Assembly (NCBI GenBank): GCA_946619755.1
Contig: CAMOMI010000003.1
Span: 1-52,738 of the forward strand
Origin: an uncultured Clostridia bacterium
GTDB lineage: Bacteria > Bacillota_I > Bacilli_A > RF39 > UBA660
Reading direction: 5' to 3'
DNA length: 52,738 nt
The stretch's first letter is position 1, and each line of letters opens with the position of its first letter. A program made the translations under genes and the position numbers. The notes beneath the pieces were generated by a model that was not told the origin of the DNA, searched no databases, and worked only from the letters and a program-made list of their open reading frames with translations. Positions 34,101 through 42,373 of this stretch are shown in pieces.

Positions 34101-34808
34101 GCTACACCAGTACTTGATGGTGCTAAGAAAGATGATATTGCTAAGATGATGGCTGAGGCAGGAATGGAACCTGATGGAAAAACAGTTTTATATGACGGAC
34201 GTACTGGAGAACCATTTGATAATAGAATAAATGTTGGTGTTATGTATATGATTAAACTTCATCACATGGTTGATGATAAGTTACATGCAAGAGCTACAGG
34301 ACCTTATTCATTGGTTACACAACAACCTCTTGGTGGTAAAGCACAATTTGGTGGACAGAGATTTGGAGAAATGGAAGTTTGGGCTCTTGAAGCATATGGA
34401 GCTAGTCATGTTTTACAAGAAATACTTACATATAAATCAGATGATGTTTTAGGAAGAGTAAAAGTATATGAATCAATTGTAAAAGGACAACCTTTACCTG
34501 ATCCAAGTATTCCTGAATCATTTAGAGTATTAATTAAAGAATTCCAAGCATTAGGTTTGAATATATCAGTAATTAATAATGAAGATGAGACAGTAAGTAT
34601 TACTGAACTTGAAAAAGATGATGAAGATGATGATATGCCATTATCTGAAGAAATAGTTAAACCAGAATTATTTGGTGATGTCAGTGAAGATGATTATAGT
34701 GATGAGTCTGATTTTGGCGAGGAAGATGATGATGAACTTGATTTACCAGATGAGTATGGTGATGGTCTAGAAGACTTTGATGATGATGAAATGGGAGGTG
34801 ATTTCTAA
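31191..34808 (+). CDS. rpoB: RNA polymerase subunit beta
   Basis: RpoB forms half of the RNA polymerase active-site cleft. The 1205-residue protein contains the rifampicin-region sequence ([37 protein letters not shown], about residues 455-490), [32 protein letters not shown] (about 905-917) and the C-terminal [25 protein letters not shown]. The last ~65 residues form a strongly acidic Asp/Glu tail not present in B. subtilis RpoB, ending EMGGDF. rpoC starts at its stop codon (TAATG). Confidence 0.98.
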   Translation: MAYKLKQSGDYRKRRNFSMIKNSLELDDLLAIQKESYQWFATEGVGEVLKDFSPVESFNGSLSLEFNDYVFDTPRYSIKECKDRQITYAAPLKVQTRLFNNETGEVKEQEIFLGDMPLMTDYGTFIINGAERVVVSQLVRSPSVYFSREVDKNGKPVFASKVIPTRGTWLEYETDAKDVLYVRIDRTRKVPLTTLLRAFGLSSDKDILDLFDNNEYLKNTLERDSTKNTDEALIEIYEKLRPGEPTTLDSSKNQLITRFFDNFRYDLAKVGRYKFNQRLNITDRLVGKVLAQDVVIDGEVKFTDGTLLTKDVVLELEKYLKNGYGMVEAKINTDLNDKNMIQVLYVYSPLNPKKKVKVIGNDQSIDVKTLTISDFYASVSYYLNLMDGIGHDDEIDHLGNRRIRQVGELLQNQFKIGFSRMERVIRERMTTQDMETVTPKTLINIRPVTAVIKEFFGSSQLSQFMDQVNPIAELTHKRRLSALGPGGLSRDRAGVEVRDVNASHYGRICPIESPEGQNIGLITSLASYAKINEYGFIMTPYRKVENKKLLDQVDYLTASEEQDFYISQATVNVDENDMITDAQVAGRYNGENVIIPAQQVDYIDVSPQQVVSITTSLIPFLEHDDATRALMGANMQRQALPLLTTEAPYVGTGVEYVAARDSGAVVRAKADGIVDYVDAKKIVIKNAKAEDIYTLTTFERANQGECTNQLPIVRAGDKVKKGQIIADGPSTNMGELALGKNVVVAFMTFNGYNFEDAVIMNERLVKDDVYTSLHIEDYEIQCRDTKLGPEEITRDIPNVSEDARKNLDENGIIRIGTEVKEGDILVGKVTPKGMADLTSEEKLLHAIFGEKTREVRNSSLTVPHGGDGIVHDVKIYTKADNDEMPSGVSKVIRVYIIQKRKIQVGDKMSGRHGNKGVISLILPQEDMPYLPDGTPVDIMLNPQGVPSRMNIGQILELHMGMACKKLGVHIATPVLDGAKKDDIAKMMAEAGMEPDGKTVLYDGRTGEPFDNRINVGVMYMIKLHHMVDDKLHARATGPYSLVTQQPLGGKAQFGGQRFGEMEVWALEAYGASHVLQEILTYKSDDVLGRVKVYESIVKGQPLPDPSIPESFRVLIKEFQALGLNISVINNEDETVSITELEKDDEDDDMPLSEEIVKPELFGDVSEDDYSDESDFGEEDDDELDLPDEYGDGLEDFDDDEMGGDF

Positions 34809-37800
34809 TGTTAGAAGCAAATAAGTTTAAAGCTTTAAAAATTGGAATTGCATCACCTGATGATATTAGAGCATGGAGTTATGGTGAAGTATTAAAACCA
34901 GAGACTATTAATTATAGAACATTAAAACCTGAAAGAGATGGTTTGTTCTGTGAAAAAATATTTGGACCTACGCGCGATTATGAATGTAGTTGTGGTAAGT
35001 ACAAGAGACTAAGATATAAAAATATTGTTTGTGATAGATGTGGTGTAGAAGTTACAAAATCAAAAGTACGTCGTGAACGTATGGGACATATTGAACTTGC
35101 TACACCAGTAAGTCACATTTGGTTTGTTAAAGGTATTCCATCTTATATTGGATTATGCCTTGATATGTCTCCAAGAGATTTGGAAGAAGTAATTTACTTT
35201 GTATCTTATGTTGTTCTAGATCCTGGAGCAACAACACTTGTGAAAAAACAAACTTTGTCAGATAAAGAATATAGAGCATACTACGAAAAATATGGTAATA
35301 CATTTAGAGTAGGTATGGGTGCAGAAGCAATTAAAGAATTGTTATCTGAGTTAGATGTTAATAAAGAACTTGAAGAACTTCAAAAGGAACTAGATGGAGC
35401 AACTGGTCAGAAAAAAATAAGATTAGTAAAAAGACTTGATGTACTTGATTCATTTGCTAAATCAGGTAATAAACCTGAATGGATGATTTTAGAGGCACTT
35501 CCTGTTATTCCACCAGAACTTAGACCAATGATTCAACTTGATGGTGGTAGATTTGCAACATCAGATTTAAATGATTTATATCGTAGAGTTATTAATAGAA
35601 ATAATAGATTAAAAAAATTAGTTGAATTAAATGCTCCTTCAATTATTATTCAAAATGAAAAGAGAATGCTTCAAGAAGCGGTTGACTCATTATTTGATAA
35701 TGGAAGAAGGGGTAGAAGTGTAACTGGAGCTGGCAATAGAGCACTTAAGTCACTATCTAGTATGTTAAAAGGTAAACAAGGACGTTTTCGTCAAAACTTA
35801 CTAGGAAAACGTGTTGACTATTCTGGACGTTCAGTTATTGTTGTTGGACCAGATTTGAAAATGTATCAATGTGGTATTCCTAAGGAAATGGCACTTGAAT
35901 TATTTAAGCCACATGTTATTAATGGTTTAGTAAGCAAAGAAATTGCTAATAATATTAAATCAGCTAAAAAGATGATTGATACAAGAGATCCAAAAGTATG
36001 GGATGTAGTCGAAGAGGTTATTAAAGAGCACCCTGTTATGTTAAACCGTGCTCCAACACTACATAGATTAGGTATTCAAGCATTTGAACCTAAGCTTGTA
36101 TCAGGAAAAGCTATTAGACTTCATCCACTTGTTACGACAGCATTTAATGCTGACTTCGATGGAGACCAGATGGCTGTACACGTACCACTATCTGAAGAAG
36201 CAAAAGCAGAGGCTAGAATCTTAATGTTAGGTGCTAATAATATTTTAAGTCCAAAAGATGGAAAACCTATTGTTACACCAAGTCAGGATATGATTTTAGG
36301 TAATTATTATATTACAATGGAAAAACCTGGACATGAAGGTGAAGGAAGAGTATTTAAGAATTCAAATGAAGCTATTATGGCATATAATAGAAGAGAAGTT
36401 GATTTACATACTAGAATTGTAGTGCCTGTTAATTCATTTAAACATAAGGTATTTTTAGATAGTCATAAAAACCAATATTTAGTCACTACAGTTGGTAAGT
36501 TAATATTTAATGAAATATTACCTGATTCATTTCCATATGTAAATGAGCCAACAGATGAAAATATCGAAAAATATACTCCAAATAAATATTTTATTGCACC
36601 TGGAGAAAACATTCCTGAAAAGATTAAAGAAATTCCAAAGGCAGAAGCTTTTAAAAAGGGAACACTTGAGAAGATAATCGCTCAAATGTTTAAGAAATAT
36701 AAAACTACTGAAACTTCAATCATGCTTGATAAACTTAAAGATTTAGGATTTAAGTATTCAACTTATTCTGGTATTACAATATCAGCTGCTGATGTTGTAA
36801 CTAGTAAGAATAAGGATGCTATTATTGAAGCAAGCGAAGCTGAAGTTAAGAAGGTTAATAAACAATATCAAAGAGGTTTAATTACAGATAAAGAAAGATT
36901 TGACTTAGTAATTAGCGTTTGGGATAAGGCTAAAAAAGATATTGAAAAAGAATTAGAAGGTTATGCAAAGAGTGAAGAATATGAAGATAATCCAATTTTC
37001 ATAATGATGAACTCTAAAGCTCGTGGTTCAATTTCTAACTTCGTACAATTAGCTGGTATGCGTGGTACGATGGCTAAGCCTAATGGTGAACCTGTTGAAA
37101 TTCCAATTAAATCTTCATTTAGAGATGGATTATCAGTATCTGAGTTCTTCTTATCTACACATGGTGCTAGAAAAGGTAGTGCCGATACAGCTTTAAAGAC
37201 AGCTGACTCTGGATATATGACAAGACGTCTAGTTGATGTTGCTCAGGATTTAATTGTTAGAGAAGATGACTGTGGAACAACTGAAGGTGTTAGAGTATCT
37301 GCGTTTAAAGATGATAAAGATGGTGTTATTGAACCACTTTATGATAGAATTTTAGGAAGATTTACTAATAAAAAGGTAATTGATCCTAATACTAAAGAAA
37401 TTATTGTTGGTGCTAATGAACTAATAACTGAAAACATTGCTGATAAGATTATTGCTGCTGGTATTGAAGAAGTTGAAATAAGAACTGTTCTTACTTGTAG
37501 AACTGATCATGGTGTATGTTGTAAATGTTATGGACGTAATTTAGCAACAGGTAATATTGTTGAGATTGGTGAAGCAGTTGGTACGATGGGTGCACAATCA
37601 ATTGGTGAGCCTGGTACTCAGTTAACCATGAGAACATTCCATACCGGTGGTGTAGCTGGTGGAGAAGATATTACACAAGGTCTTCCACGTGTTGAAGAAT
37701 TATTTGAAGCAAGAACTCCAAAAGGAAAAGCTTTAATAGCTGAAATTGATGGTACTGTTTCTAAGATTGAAGATCAAAAAGGTAGAACAAAAATATTTAT

Positions 37801-38443
37801 TAAGAATGCTAATGAAGTTAGAGAACATTTATCTGCTTATGGTGCTAAACTTAGAGTTGAAAAGGGTGATAAAGTTCAAGCTGGTGATAGACTTACTGAA
37901 GGTAACGTTAGTCCTAAAGAATTGTTAATGGTAACTGATCCTAATACTGTACAACAATATATTCTTAAGGAAGTACAAAAAGTATATCGTAGCCAAGGTG
38001 TTGATATTAATGATAAACACGTTGAACTTATTGCTAGAAGGATGATTTCTCAAATCAGAATTATGGATTCTGGAGATACTAACTTCTTACCAAGTACTGT
38101 AGTTTCTATTAATAAATTTGCTGAAGGTAATAGGGATGTAATTTTACAAGGAAAGAAACCTGCAATTGGACAACCAATTTTACTTGGTATAACTAAATCA
38201 AGTTTACAGACTGATTCATTCTTAGCTTCTGCATCATTCCAAGAAACTACACGTATTCTTACAGAAGCTGCTGTTAAGGGTAAAGTTGATAATTTACATG
38301 GTCTTAAAGAAAATGTAATTATTGGTAAACTAATTCCTGCTGGAACTGGTGCTAAAGAATATATGGACATTGGTTATTCATTGGAGAAAGAATTCTTTGA
38401 TGATGAACCTGCTGAAGTACTTGAGGAAAAATTCTTAGATTAA
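34808..38443 (+). CDS. rpoC: RNA polymerase subunit beta'
   Basis: RpoC carries the catalytic magnesium and clamp. The 1211-residue protein has the N-terminal zinc site ([20 protein letters not shown], about residues 60-79), the bridge to RpoB ([20 protein letters not shown]), the catalytic [12 protein letters not shown] (about 447-458), the trigger-loop region [16 protein letters not shown] and a second Cys cluster [13 protein letters not shown]. The length matches Bacillus RpoC. Transcription probably ends at the following terminator. Confidence 0.98.
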   Translation: MLEANKFKALKIGIASPDDIRAWSYGEVLKPETINYRTLKPERDGLFCEKIFGPTRDYECSCGKYKRLRYKNIVCDRCGVEVTKSKVRRERMGHIELATPVSHIWFVKGIPSYIGLCLDMSPRDLEEVIYFVSYVVLDPGATTLVKKQTLSDKEYRAYYEKYGNTFRVGMGAEAIKELLSELDVNKELEELQKELDGATGQKKIRLVKRLDVLDSFAKSGNKPEWMILEALPVIPPELRPMIQLDGGRFATSDLNDLYRRVINRNNRLKKLVELNAPSIIIQNEKRMLQEAVDSLFDNGRRGRSVTGAGNRALKSLSSMLKGKQGRFRQNLLGKRVDYSGRSVIVVGPDLKMYQCGIPKEMALELFKPHVINGLVSKEIANNIKSAKKMIDTRDPKVWDVVEEVIKEHPVMLNRAPTLHRLGIQAFEPKLVSGKAIRLHPLVTTAFNADFDGDQMAVHVPLSEEAKAEARILMLGANNILSPKDGKPIVTPSQDMILGNYYITMEKPGHEGEGRVFKNSNEAIMAYNRREVDLHTRIVVPVNSFKHKVFLDSHKNQYLVTTVGKLIFNEILPDSFPYVNEPTDENIEKYTPNKYFIAPGENIPEKIKEIPKAEAFKKGTLEKIIAQMFKKYKTTETSIMLDKLKDLGFKYSTYSGITISAADVVTSKNKDAIIEASEAEVKKVNKQYQRGLITDKERFDLVISVWDKAKKDIEKELEGYAKSEEYEDNPIFIMMNSKARGSISNFVQLAGMRGTMAKPNGEPVEIPIKSSFRDGLSVSEFFLSTHGARKGSADTALKTADSGYMTRRLVDVAQDLIVREDDCGTTEGVRVSAFKDDKDGVIEPLYDRILGRFTNKKVIDPNTKEIIVGANELITENIADKIIAAGIEEVEIRTVLTCRTDHGVCCKCYGRNLATGNIVEIGEAVGTMGAQSIGEPGTQLTMRTFHTGGVAGGEDITQGLPRVEELFEARTPKGKALIAEIDGTVSKIEDQKGRTKIFIKNANEVREHLSAYGAKLRVEKGDKVQAGDRLTEGNVSPKELLMVTDPNTVQQYILKEVQKVYRSQGVDINDKHVELIARRMISQIRIMDSGDTNFLPSTVVSINKFAEGNRDVILQGKKPAIGQPILLGITKSSLQTDSFLASASFQETTRILTEAAVKGKVDNLHGLKENVIIGKLIPAGTGAKEYMDIGYSLEKEFFDDEPAEVLEEKFLD

Positions 38444-38445
38444 TT

Positions 38446-38472
38446 AAAAGGCTAAATTTTAGCCTTTTTTTT
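38446..38472 (+). terminator. Terminator after rpoC
   Basis: Arms AAAAGGCTAAA and TTTAGCCTTTT with a one-base loop, followed by T bases. Confidence 0.85.
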
Positions 38473-38512
38473 AATATATGTGATATAATATATGATGATT
38501 TGGAGGGATATT

Positions 38513-40102
38513 ATGTCTTCAACTGGAAATAAAGGAAAGTTTAGTGAACGTGTTAAACAAATTTTATATCAGAAAAGAAAAAAGAATGTTAATGATGAGG
38601 AAATTAAAGATTCTAATTTAATATATAACGATTTTTTAAAAGTTTTAGCAGCTATTCCTATATTTGTCTATGGTGGTTTAGTTGTTAATTCTGATTCAGA
38701 TAAAGTGACTAGTAAAAATGATGTTAATGGCAATCTTCATGATTTGAATATTAGTTCATCTTCTATGAATAATAATGATAGAAAAAGGAATAGAGATTTA
38801 ATTAGCAAAATTGATATTAATGAGATAAAGAATAAGCAGACTTCTTTTTATAGAGCAAAAGGTTTTAATTTTGATAGTACTGATAAAAAGGAAAATAGTT
38901 TGCAGATTGATAAATTCGACAATTATGATAATAAAAATGTGTATAACAAAAATAAGAATGATTTACAGACTGATATAGATATTAAATCTGAAAAACAAGT
39001 AAAAGAACTTGAAAAAAGCATTATAAACCTTATTAAAAAAGACCTTATTAGGATTGTTAATGAGATGGAAATACTTCAAAGTGAACTATACATTTTAAGT
39101 GAAGTAAATGGTGATGGTAAGGTTTTAAAAAATTGTCAACGCGAACTTGATCAAGTTAAAAGTTTGATATGTAAAATAGATAAATTAAAAAATAAATATG
39201 ATTTTTTGAAAGATAATCATGATTTTGAATATTTGCTTGAGATTGATAATAATGATTTGGTAGATAAAATTATCAAATTAAGAAATACTTTTGGAAATAA
39301 TGAATTAAAAGCAGTTACTGAAGATTATAAGTTATTAGATGTTTATAAATATTTATATTTAAAACTCGATGATCTTAAAGAAAAAACTGAAGAGTTTGAA
39401 GAACATAAGAAAAAGGAAATATTAAAGTTAAAAGAACGTGATATTGATTTTGAAAAACTAAAAAAAGATGTCTATAATGTTGATTATACTAATCAAAGTT
39501 ATGACAGTTTTGTTGAAAATCAAAATGCATTATTAAATGAAATTGATAAAAGTGTTAGTAAAATTGATTCTTATGAACAAGTTGATTTGCGTTTAAAAGG
39601 GTTTGGGGCTTTATTTAGAAATAGTTTTAAGTTTTTTGGGTTGTTAATGTTAAGTCCTTTGAAAGGCGTTATTCCTTCAATTGCAACTGAAACCTTACTT
39701 ACGGGTAATTTAATAAAAAATTTATATAAAAATCTTGAACTTGAGGAAACTAGAAGAATGGTATATGAAGCAATGGATTACTCTAGTATGATTAATAATG
39801 CTATTAGGGATTTAGATAGTACTAGTAGAATTGTTGATACAACATTGGATGATATTGTTCGTTTAAAAATGAAATATAATGAAAAATTTAAACAATATAA
39901 AGGAGATTTTTCAGAATATCGTGATATTATGAACAAGATTAACGATATGGAAAATAAAATTTTAGGTAATAAAATTAAGATTGAAATGATGAGAAAACGT
40001 GCGTTAGAACAGGAAAGAGTAAATCAGAAAAAACTTGTTTTAGTTAAAGAATTGAATAAAAAACAAGAAAATAGAAATCATGTAGATGTTAATAATGCCT
40101 AA
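38513..40102 (+). CDS. Large coiled-coil protein of unknown function
   Basis: I do not recognise this 529-residue protein. It starts with a basic segment and a hydrophobic stretch (FLKVLAAIPIFVYGGLVV, about residues 37-54) that may be a membrane anchor. An Asn/Asp-rich linker (about 60-160) follows, then a long charged coiled coil (about 165-350). A second hydrophobic patch (FKFFGLLMLSPLKGVIPSI, about 378-396) precedes more helices with heptad spacing to about residue 510. The ATG at 38513 follows TGGAGGGAT. Codon and base use match the neighbours. It lies after the rpoC terminator, with a -10-like TATAAT at 38484. A structural or envelope role is possible but unsupported. Confidence 0.8.
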   Translation: MSSTGNKGKFSERVKQILYQKRKKNVNDEEIKDSNLIYNDFLKVLAAIPIFVYGGLVVNSDSDKVTSKNDVNGNLHDLNISSSSMNNNDRKRNRDLISKIDINEIKNKQTSFYRAKGFNFDSTDKKENSLQIDKFDNYDNKNVYNKNKNDLQTDIDIKSEKQVKELEKSIINLIKKDLIRIVNEMEILQSELYILSEVNGDGKVLKNCQRELDQVKSLICKIDKLKNKYDFLKDNHDFEYLLEIDNNDLVDKIIKLRNTFGNNELKAVTEDYKLLDVYKYLYLKLDDLKEKTEEFEEHKKKEILKLKERDIDFEKLKKDVYNVDYTNQSYDSFVENQNALLNEIDKSVSKIDSYEQVDLRLKGFGALFRNSFKFFGLLMLSPLKGVIPSIATETLLTGNLIKNLYKNLELEETRRMVYEAMDYSSMINNAIRDLDSTSRIVDTTLDDIVRLKMKYNEKFKQYKGDFSEYRDIMNKINDMENKILGNKIKIEMMRKRALEQERVNQKKLVLVKELNKKQENRNHVDVNNA

Positions 40103-40277
40103 ATATGTATATGAATTTTTTAAGAATTGTTTTGCATATATGGTTTATTTATTATTGCTAAATGATTAGTTGTTAAAAAATTACTTTAAGGGAAAATAAA
40201 ATAGATTTAATAATACTTTAAATATATCTACTTATAATGTATTTAGCGCATTAGGTATTGTAATTATCTGTTAATTG

Positions 40278-40302
40278 AAAAAAGCATTTAATTGCTTTTT
40301 TT
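40278..40302 (+). terminator. Terminator in the 40.1-40.4 kb gap
   Basis: AAAAAAGCA and TGCTTTTTT arms around TTTAAT, with T bases following. It is the likely end of the transcript from the coiled-coil gene or of a small RNA. Confidence 0.75.
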
Positions 40303-40317
40303 AATTATAAAAAAATA

Positions 40318-40346
40318 TTGAATATATTTAAATTATATGGTATACT
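40318..40346 (+). promoter_or_regulatory. Promoter of the tail-anchored protein gene
   Basis: TTGAAT at 40318-40323, 17 bases, and TATACT at 40341-40346. The leader has a small CAC-GTG hairpin (about 40369-40378) before the RBS TTAGGAGG. Confidence 0.75.
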
Positions 40347-40397
40347 TTATTTAATAGTAGGAGTGTAGGCACGACGTGTGTTTACTTAGGAGGAATT

Positions 40398-41705
40398 ATG
40401 GAAAGTAAAAATGTTAAAGTAATTGATGAACATAGTATTGATAGGAATGCCAAAATTATTTGTGGCTTTAGTATAAATGGTGAAAAATATGTTCTTTATT
40501 CAATTGAAAGAGATAGTGATAATGATAATCTTTTTGTTTCTAAAATTGTGGGTAATTTAGATGGAACATATAATATGGCCAATATTGATGATAGTATGAT
40601 TAAAGGTAAAATTGATGCTATTGTTAAAGAATTAATTAAGTATTCTGTTGATAATGAAGCTGATAAATTAGATTCGACATCTGTTAAGTTAAGTTCTGGT
40701 AGTGTTGAAATTATTGATGTATCATTTAATAAAGAACAAAATATTAATGTTACTAAAACATATGTAGCAACTGTAAAAAAAGCTGTTACTAAGGTAGGAG
40801 AAGATTTTTATAAAGTTAAAAATCCTATTGTGTCTGAGTTATCTGAAATGCCACGAGAAGATGTTGAATTACCTACTACGGTCGATGCTCCTGTAGAATT
40901 AGCAACACCATCAATTGATAATGTTACAATTCCACTTGAAGAAGCACAAAAAGAAGAAACATTGGAACCTGAAAATGTTCCTACTGTTGAACCTGTTTTA
41001 CCTGAAGAACCTTCTTTGGCACCACTAACCGAACAAGTTACTAATCCTGAACTTATTAATGCTTTAGATCAAGCTGTTGATGATCTTAAAATAGGCGATG
41101 TTCCAAATGGTTCAGAGAAAAAATTGGATAATGAATTGGAAATGGTTGACGCTCCAAAAGAAGAAAGCATTAATGGTAGTGTATTAAATAATAATGAGTC
41201 TAAATCAGAAAAGGCTTTCTTTGGAAATGCTGCTCCTGTTTTACCTGTAACACCTGTTGAAGTACCATCAGAAAAAGTACCAATGTCTTTTGAATCTGTT
41301 CCATTGATGACACCACCTGAACTTGCTAAAGAGGAATCTTCTTTAATTCAATCAGCTATTCCTTCACCAGGTGATGTGCCATCTGATAATAAATTAATAT
41401 TTGATGGTTCAAAAGAAACTAACTTAAAGTTTGTTTTTGATGATAATTCAGCTAATAATGTAAGTAAAGCAATATCTTCAAATGATGAGAATGTTGAATC
41501 ATTAAGAGAGTTTGGCGTTGATCAACCAATTATTAATACCGATGAATTAAAAGCACCACAAGAATCTGTTAATGGTCCTGTTTTGAAAAAATCAAAAGGT
41601 TTTGCTAATAATAAGTTTTTTATGGTTGTAGCAATAGTAATATTTATAGCTGCTTGTGTATTCTTAGGATATGAAGCTTTTCAGTATTTTAAAATAGTTG
41701 GATAA
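40398..41705 (+). CDS. Tail-anchored membrane protein with acidic/proline-rich linker, unknown
   Basis: A 435-residue protein of unknown function. Residues 1-135 form a compact domain (KIICGFSINGEKYVLYSIE, then LFVSKIVGN), slightly reminiscent of DUF1292-type domains. A long linker (about 145-400) is rich in Pro, Glu and Val and contains repeated short VP/EP phrases, and near the end a single membrane span follows a Lys-rich turn (KFFMVVAIVIFIAACVFLGYEAF, about 405-427), with only a few residues after it. This architecture suggests a cytoplasmic domain tethered by its C-terminus. It has its own promoter. The DUF1292 resemblance is weak. Confidence 0.8.
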   Translation: MESKNVKVIDEHSIDRNAKIICGFSINGEKYVLYSIERDSDNDNLFVSKIVGNLDGTYNMANIDDSMIKGKIDAIVKELIKYSVDNEADKLDSTSVKLSSGSVEIIDVSFNKEQNINVTKTYVATVKKAVTKVGEDFYKVKNPIVSELSEMPREDVELPTTVDAPVELATPSIDNVTIPLEEAQKEETLEPENVPTVEPVLPEEPSLAPLTEQVTNPELINALDQAVDDLKIGDVPNGSEKKLDNELEMVDAPKEESINGSVLNNNESKSEKAFFGNAAPVLPVTPVEVPSEKVPMSFESVPLMTPPELAKEESSLIQSAIPSPGDVPSDNKLIFDGSKETNLKFVFDDNSANNVSKAISSNDENVESLREFGVDQPIINTDELKAPQESVNGPVLKKSKGFANNKFFMVVAIVIFIAACVFLGYEAFQYFKIVG

Positions 41706-41706
41706 T

Positions 41707-41737
41707 AAAAAAGGAAAATGTTTTTTCCTTTTTTTAA
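41707..41737. terminator. Bidirectional terminator between the tail-anchored gene and queH
   Basis: Arms AAAAAAGGAAAA and TTTTCCTTTTTT around TGTTT, flanked by A-runs and T-runs, between convergent genes. Confidence 0.8.
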
Positions 41738-42345
41738 TCATATATATTTTTTCTTTTTGAATATTTACATCCACAGTAATCTTGTCTGTATAGATTATAT
41801 TTTTTTGATAATTCAATTGATTTTTTATATCCATCTGCTTTTTTAAAATCTGAATATAACCATTTAATGTTATATTTTTTCGATAATTCTTCGCCAATTT
41901 CATTTATAAGATTGGCGTTTTTATATGGGCTAACTGATAAGGTAGAACAAAAGTATTCATAATTTTTTTCTTTGGCTATTTGAGCTGTTTTTTCTAATCG
42001 TAATTTAAAACAGATTGTGCATCTTGCTCCTCTTTCTGGTTCGTTTTCATATCCTTTAATCTTTTCTTCGTAAAGATTATTGTCGTAGTCACAGTCTATA
42101 ATATCTATTTTGTTAGTAGTTTTCATTGTTTTAATTAATCTTATTTGTTCTTCTTTTCTTTTTTCATATTCCTCTTTTGGTGAGATGTTTGGATTATAAT
42201 AGATAATTGTTATATCAAAGTAATTTGTTAGAAAAGAAATAACACTTGAACTACATGGTGCACAGCAACTATGTAATAATAATTTTTTAGGTTTATCGAT
42301 ACTGGCTAGTTCTTTTAAACATAGTTTATAATATGATTCAGTCAT
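41734..42345 (-). CDS. queH: Epoxyqueuosine reductase QueH
   Basis: QueH converts epoxyqueuosine to queuosine at tRNA position 34; it is the non-cobalamin alternative to QueG. The 203-residue protein has the cysteine motifs of the family: HSCCAPCSS (about residues 25-33), GARCTICFKLRL (about 105-116) and YCGCKYS near the C-terminus. It also has the YYNPNISPKEEYEKRKEEQ stretch. It is a stand-alone minus-strand gene 29 bases downstream of clpC; no other queuosine genes are nearby. The match is clear. Confidence 0.93.
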   Translation of the reverse strand: MTESYYKLCLKELASIDKPKKLLLHSCCAPCSSSVISFLTNYFDITIIYYNPNISPKEEYEKRKEEQIRLIKTMKTTNKIDIIDCDYDNNLYEEKIKGYENEPERGARCTICFKLRLEKTAQIAKEKNYEYFCSTLSVSPYKNANLINEIGEELSKKYNIKWLYSDFKKADGYKKSIELSKKYNLYRQDYCGCKYSKRKNIYD

Positions 42346-42373
42346 AATTCATCACCAGTAGTTATTATATCAT

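Larger units (their letters stand above)
40103..40397 (+). other. Intergenic gap with a terminator and promoter
   Basis: This 295-base stretch has no credible gene. A hairpin with a T-run (40278-40302) lies well downstream of the preceding stop, which leaves about 170 bases of untranslated sequence. A TATAAT at 40233-40238 without a good -35 could start a transcript of about 60 bases ending at that hairpin. The rest is AT-rich with no recognisable element. Confidence 0.5.

Noticed and set aside
37680..37700. CACGTG in rpoC (and another in metG near 10898) as parS
   Set aside because: Only the central six bases match; the flanks do not form the parS palindrome.
40105..40160. 18-codon frame after the coiled-coil gene
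   Set aside because: It has no ribosome-binding site and no similarity to anything known.
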